From the NCBI GenBank assembly GCA_026214975.1, contig CM047814.1:21351541-21415540 (forward strand): 64,000 bases of DNA, given 5' to 3'. Position numbers and translations under genes: made by a program. The stretch is from Gentiana macrophylla (Eukaryota > Streptophyta > Magnoliopsida > Gentianales > Gentianaceae). Below the pieces are notes generated by a model. The model saw nothing but the letters and a program-made list of their open reading frames with translations, was not told the DNA's origin and made no database searches. Positions 61,291 through 64,000 of the stretch are shown piece by piece. The first letter of the stretch is position 1. Each line of letters starts with the position of its first letter.

Positions 61291-63311
61291 TTTAACATAT
61301 CCATGGGTGGTGGCGCATGTGCAAATAATTGAAGCAAGAGAGGCTACTTCCTTGTCTCACCAACATTGTCAGCCTGGTTGTTCCATTAATTATCCTTCTT
61401 GTTTCCTTTGGATATTTGTTGGTTAGAGAGTGTAAAATATATACCGGACTAGTTATCTCTATATATATATATCCACACACAAACACACACGAAAGACACA
61501 TGTAATCAAAACTCATGACCACTTGGCATCAGTTTAACCACCAGGCCTAACCATAATGATGTGTCCATAATGTGGTTGTAATTAGTGATGCCCTCTAATA
61601 ATTTTTGCGGTTACAGTTACAAGGCATGGGAAATAGACCATAACAATATTTTAAGGTTGATTTAGCATTTCTTGGCTTCTAAGTCACCTGAAAACCGACG
61701 TAGGCTTAGAAACATCCGTAAAAAGCCTCCAGATAACCCTAGACTTTATAGATTCCACGTTTTCAGAGTTTTTAGCTAGGCCTCAGACCGCTTTCTTGGA
61801 TCTCCACTCGGGAAAGGGCACGGGATGATTTCCATACTTGGTTTCTGGAGCCTTCTGGCTGATTTCTTGTTTCGTTCAGCAGCAGTTTTAGGCTTTGAAT
61901 CTCTTCTTGAAGGTAAGATCTAATCATTTCGTAATTGTTCTTGGCTTTGATCTTGGTAGGGTTAGATTCTCGTTAGATTTAGGTTAGAACCGTTGTGGGT
62001 TTGCAGATTTGCATAAGATTTGGAAGTTAGTTGCTATCCGGTTCGTAGTTCGGCTCATCTATAAGGTAATTAGTTCTTCTTATCAAATGGTTTCGTATTT
62101 AGTTTAAAGTCATGTTTTTAAGTTGTTTTGAATACTGTTTTATGTTAAACTGCAAACTAGACATGATTATGTGTAGCCGGGTATCCGCTAAACTGTGTTT
62201 TCCAAAATGTTATTTTTTTTCTTTCTAGTTATTAGTTTGTAAACTGTTTTATGCGTTTTGGTTACAAGTAGTGGAGATAGTATGAGAGTTCGGTGTTGTT
62301 ATGGCATTTGTATGCTCACGTAGGTTAAACATGGATTCCAACATGAACTTATGTGTTTTATGTACCTACGTGTTTATAGTCAGTTACCTTGCAATGTACT
62401 GAGTGGAGTACCATGGTACTGAGCGAAAGACCATGTCAGATGTAAAGCTAGTTGTATTACCACGCCGTTCCTAAGATGATGTACCCGAGCGGGGTAATGT
62501 GACCCAGATCCATGTTGGATGTATGGCTAGTAATATTACCCGTCTTGCTCATATGTTAAGTCAATAGGAAGCATGAACATGACAGCCAATACAAGAACAT
62601 GAATATGCTAAGTACCATGAACATGATAGATAAAATATGAACATGATGGTAAATAGCGTACGTAGGTTTGATCAGTAGAGCACGAATATGTTAAGTAGTT
62701 AATAAAGCAAAAAACTATGTGCAAGATAAATTGAACGTAGTTAATAGACATATTTTATATGCATTGTTCAAGTTGGTTGTAAAGTGGATATTTTTATGTT
62801 TTAAGTTATGTTTTAAAAGTAGTTTTCTAAAGATTCCAACTTATGCTTTCAAACTGTTTTGAACCTGGATTAAGTAGATTCACGCCACGCGCCTCCCTAA
62901 GATCCGACAAACATGAATATCTCTTTTGATATTCTTTTTCCTTACTGAGCTTTGTGCACGAGCTCATTCCTTTATTTGGAATAAGAAGATTTGCATGTTA
63001 AAAACGAGTTGGATGATGAGCATGAAGAGCAAGCTTATGAACGAAGTCAAAGAGTTCTTTGGGTTTCAGCAGTTGCCTCTTTGGACAAGTTAAGCCGTAA
63101 TAAAAGTTAGCATTTATTTATGATTTTAGTTTGACAGCAATTGTAACCGGTTTAATTGAAGATCTTAAGTGTCAGTTTTCCGAGTCTCTTGCTTGTTTCT
63201 TTTTTTTTTCCCGTGTTTTCTTTATTACACTGATATGACACGAGATTTATGCGGGATTTAAGATTTTCTTTAAATGTTACGTGCCGAACATCCCATTGAC
63301 AAGGCGTTACA
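61291..63311. repeat. Probable LTR-derived relic, no coding content
   Basis: On the minus strand from 63311, TGTAACGCCTTGTCAATGGG resembles the start of plant Gypsy LTRs. Within the stretch, two phrases with GATGT and GGCTAG words flanking a GAGCGGGG motif (62400-62545) and the CTTACTGAGCTT...GAGCTCATTCC wording (62941-62970) are of a kind common in such LTRs. No second LTR, pol or gag is in the window, so the class is uncertain. Confidence 0.35.
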
Positions 63312-64000
63312 CAATAACCTTACAATATATATTTTGCACTTACAAATACTTACATTCGTCCTAAAACAAAAGTCATTGTAGGAGTTTTCAGACAAATTAA
63401 AAAAGTCGATAAATATCATAAGTTTTATAAATAATGATAAACGTTTGGATCGATAATAAATGAAGAGTAAAATATAGAAAATAGTAAGAAAATTTTCTTT
63501 AACGATACAAGGTACGGGTGACGGGTGGGATAAGGGATACTAGTCTTAATAAAATAGGTAGGTAAGGGGATTTAGGACATACCCACTTGTTTTTATTCTA
63601 AATGGGGTGACATACACACCTAATCACATGATACCCACGAGCTGCTGAGTCGGCCATCTTCCCCTTTTTATGATACAATACTACTACTATTGCCTACCCC
63701 TACCAACCATCCCACCACCCCACCCCACCCCACCCAACCCCACACACCCCACGAGGTTTCTCAACCAAATTCCACTCATTTATAGTGCTCTTGTGTTTTT
63801 TTTTCCCTTTCTTTGACCCACCCTCCTTTTCTCTTTTTTAACAAGAACCTTCCATACCTTCTTAAGTATATACAGTATTTCCCAAAATATGATTTATGGT
63901 CACAAAATAAATCTCAAATTAAATGAGATATCTATTCCAGTGCTTAAGGTTTATATGTTTTTATTAATTAAATGTTCTCTATTATGAGAAAAAAATGTGA
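63312..64000. other. AT-rich right end with a CCCCA microsatellite
   Basis: No gene recognised. A degenerate (CCCCA)n or (CACCC)n run lies at about 63700-63752. T- and A-rich sequence follows to the window end. Confidence 0.6.

Overview
The window is nuclear DNA of a flowering plant, most likely a eudicot. It is AT-rich, its genes are split by many short GT-AG introns, and it is full of Copia and Ty3/Gypsy retrotransposons, MITEs and SINE-like repeats. The protein-coding genes closely resemble Arabidopsis gene families. The species cannot be named from the sequence. No bacterial, organellar, tRNA, rRNA or CRISPR feature was seen.

Layout. Positions 1-9237 hold a minus-strand Copia element that runs off the left edge. 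A complete younger Copia (2016-6954) is inserted in it, with two apparently identical 317-bp LTRs and a perfect 5-bp target duplication. At 9547-12169 is a six-exon MSI2/MSI3-type WD40 gene (histone chaperone), with two E2F-like sites just before its start. Facing it is an F-group bZIP gene of the zinc-deficiency regulator type (bZIP19/23), at 12829-16081 on the minus strand; its short last exon lies beyond a 2.4-kb intron that holds a Gypsy relic. At 16.7-18.9 kb are Copia scraps and a 1.25-kb non-autonomous TIR element. TAF10, a TFIID/SAGA subunit, lies at 19240-22013 on the minus strand and is divergent from a small three-exon gene of unknown function at 22406-23115.

From 23843 to 33524 lies one decayed 9.7-kb Copia with LTRs of about 2.0-2.2 kb and the target duplication GGATT. 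From 33.5 to 39.1 kb is a repeat-rich stretch with a C2H2 zinc-finger pseudogene and two more Copia fragments. A 16-exon GH35 beta-galactosidase with a C-terminal lectin domain occupies 39667-43838. The next 9 kb is mainly AT-rich spacer with a MITE, a Copia fragment (LTR plus gag), a four-unit tandem repeat and a fold-back MITE. A 12-exon plant synaptotagmin (SYT1/SYT2 type: membrane anchor, SMP domain, two C2 domains) lies at 53366-59004, with two related hAT-type MITEs in its introns. The right end holds a LINE fragment, three SINE-like copies in a row and LTR-like relic sequence.

How the genes relate. They are ordinary host genes for chromatin assembly (MSI), zinc homeostasis (bZIP), basal transcription (TAF10), cell-wall galactan processing (BGAL) and ER-plasma membrane contact sites (SYT). 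They are not an operon or a functional cluster. The mobile elements are the most unusual part: one lies about 300 bp from the MSI start codon, one is in a bZIP intron and two are in SYT introns. I found no convincing undescribed system. The best leads are the nested Copia whose LTRs match while its reading frames are broken, the motif-rich outer LTR beside the MSI gene, the hidden bZIP last exon, and the three-copy SINE series.
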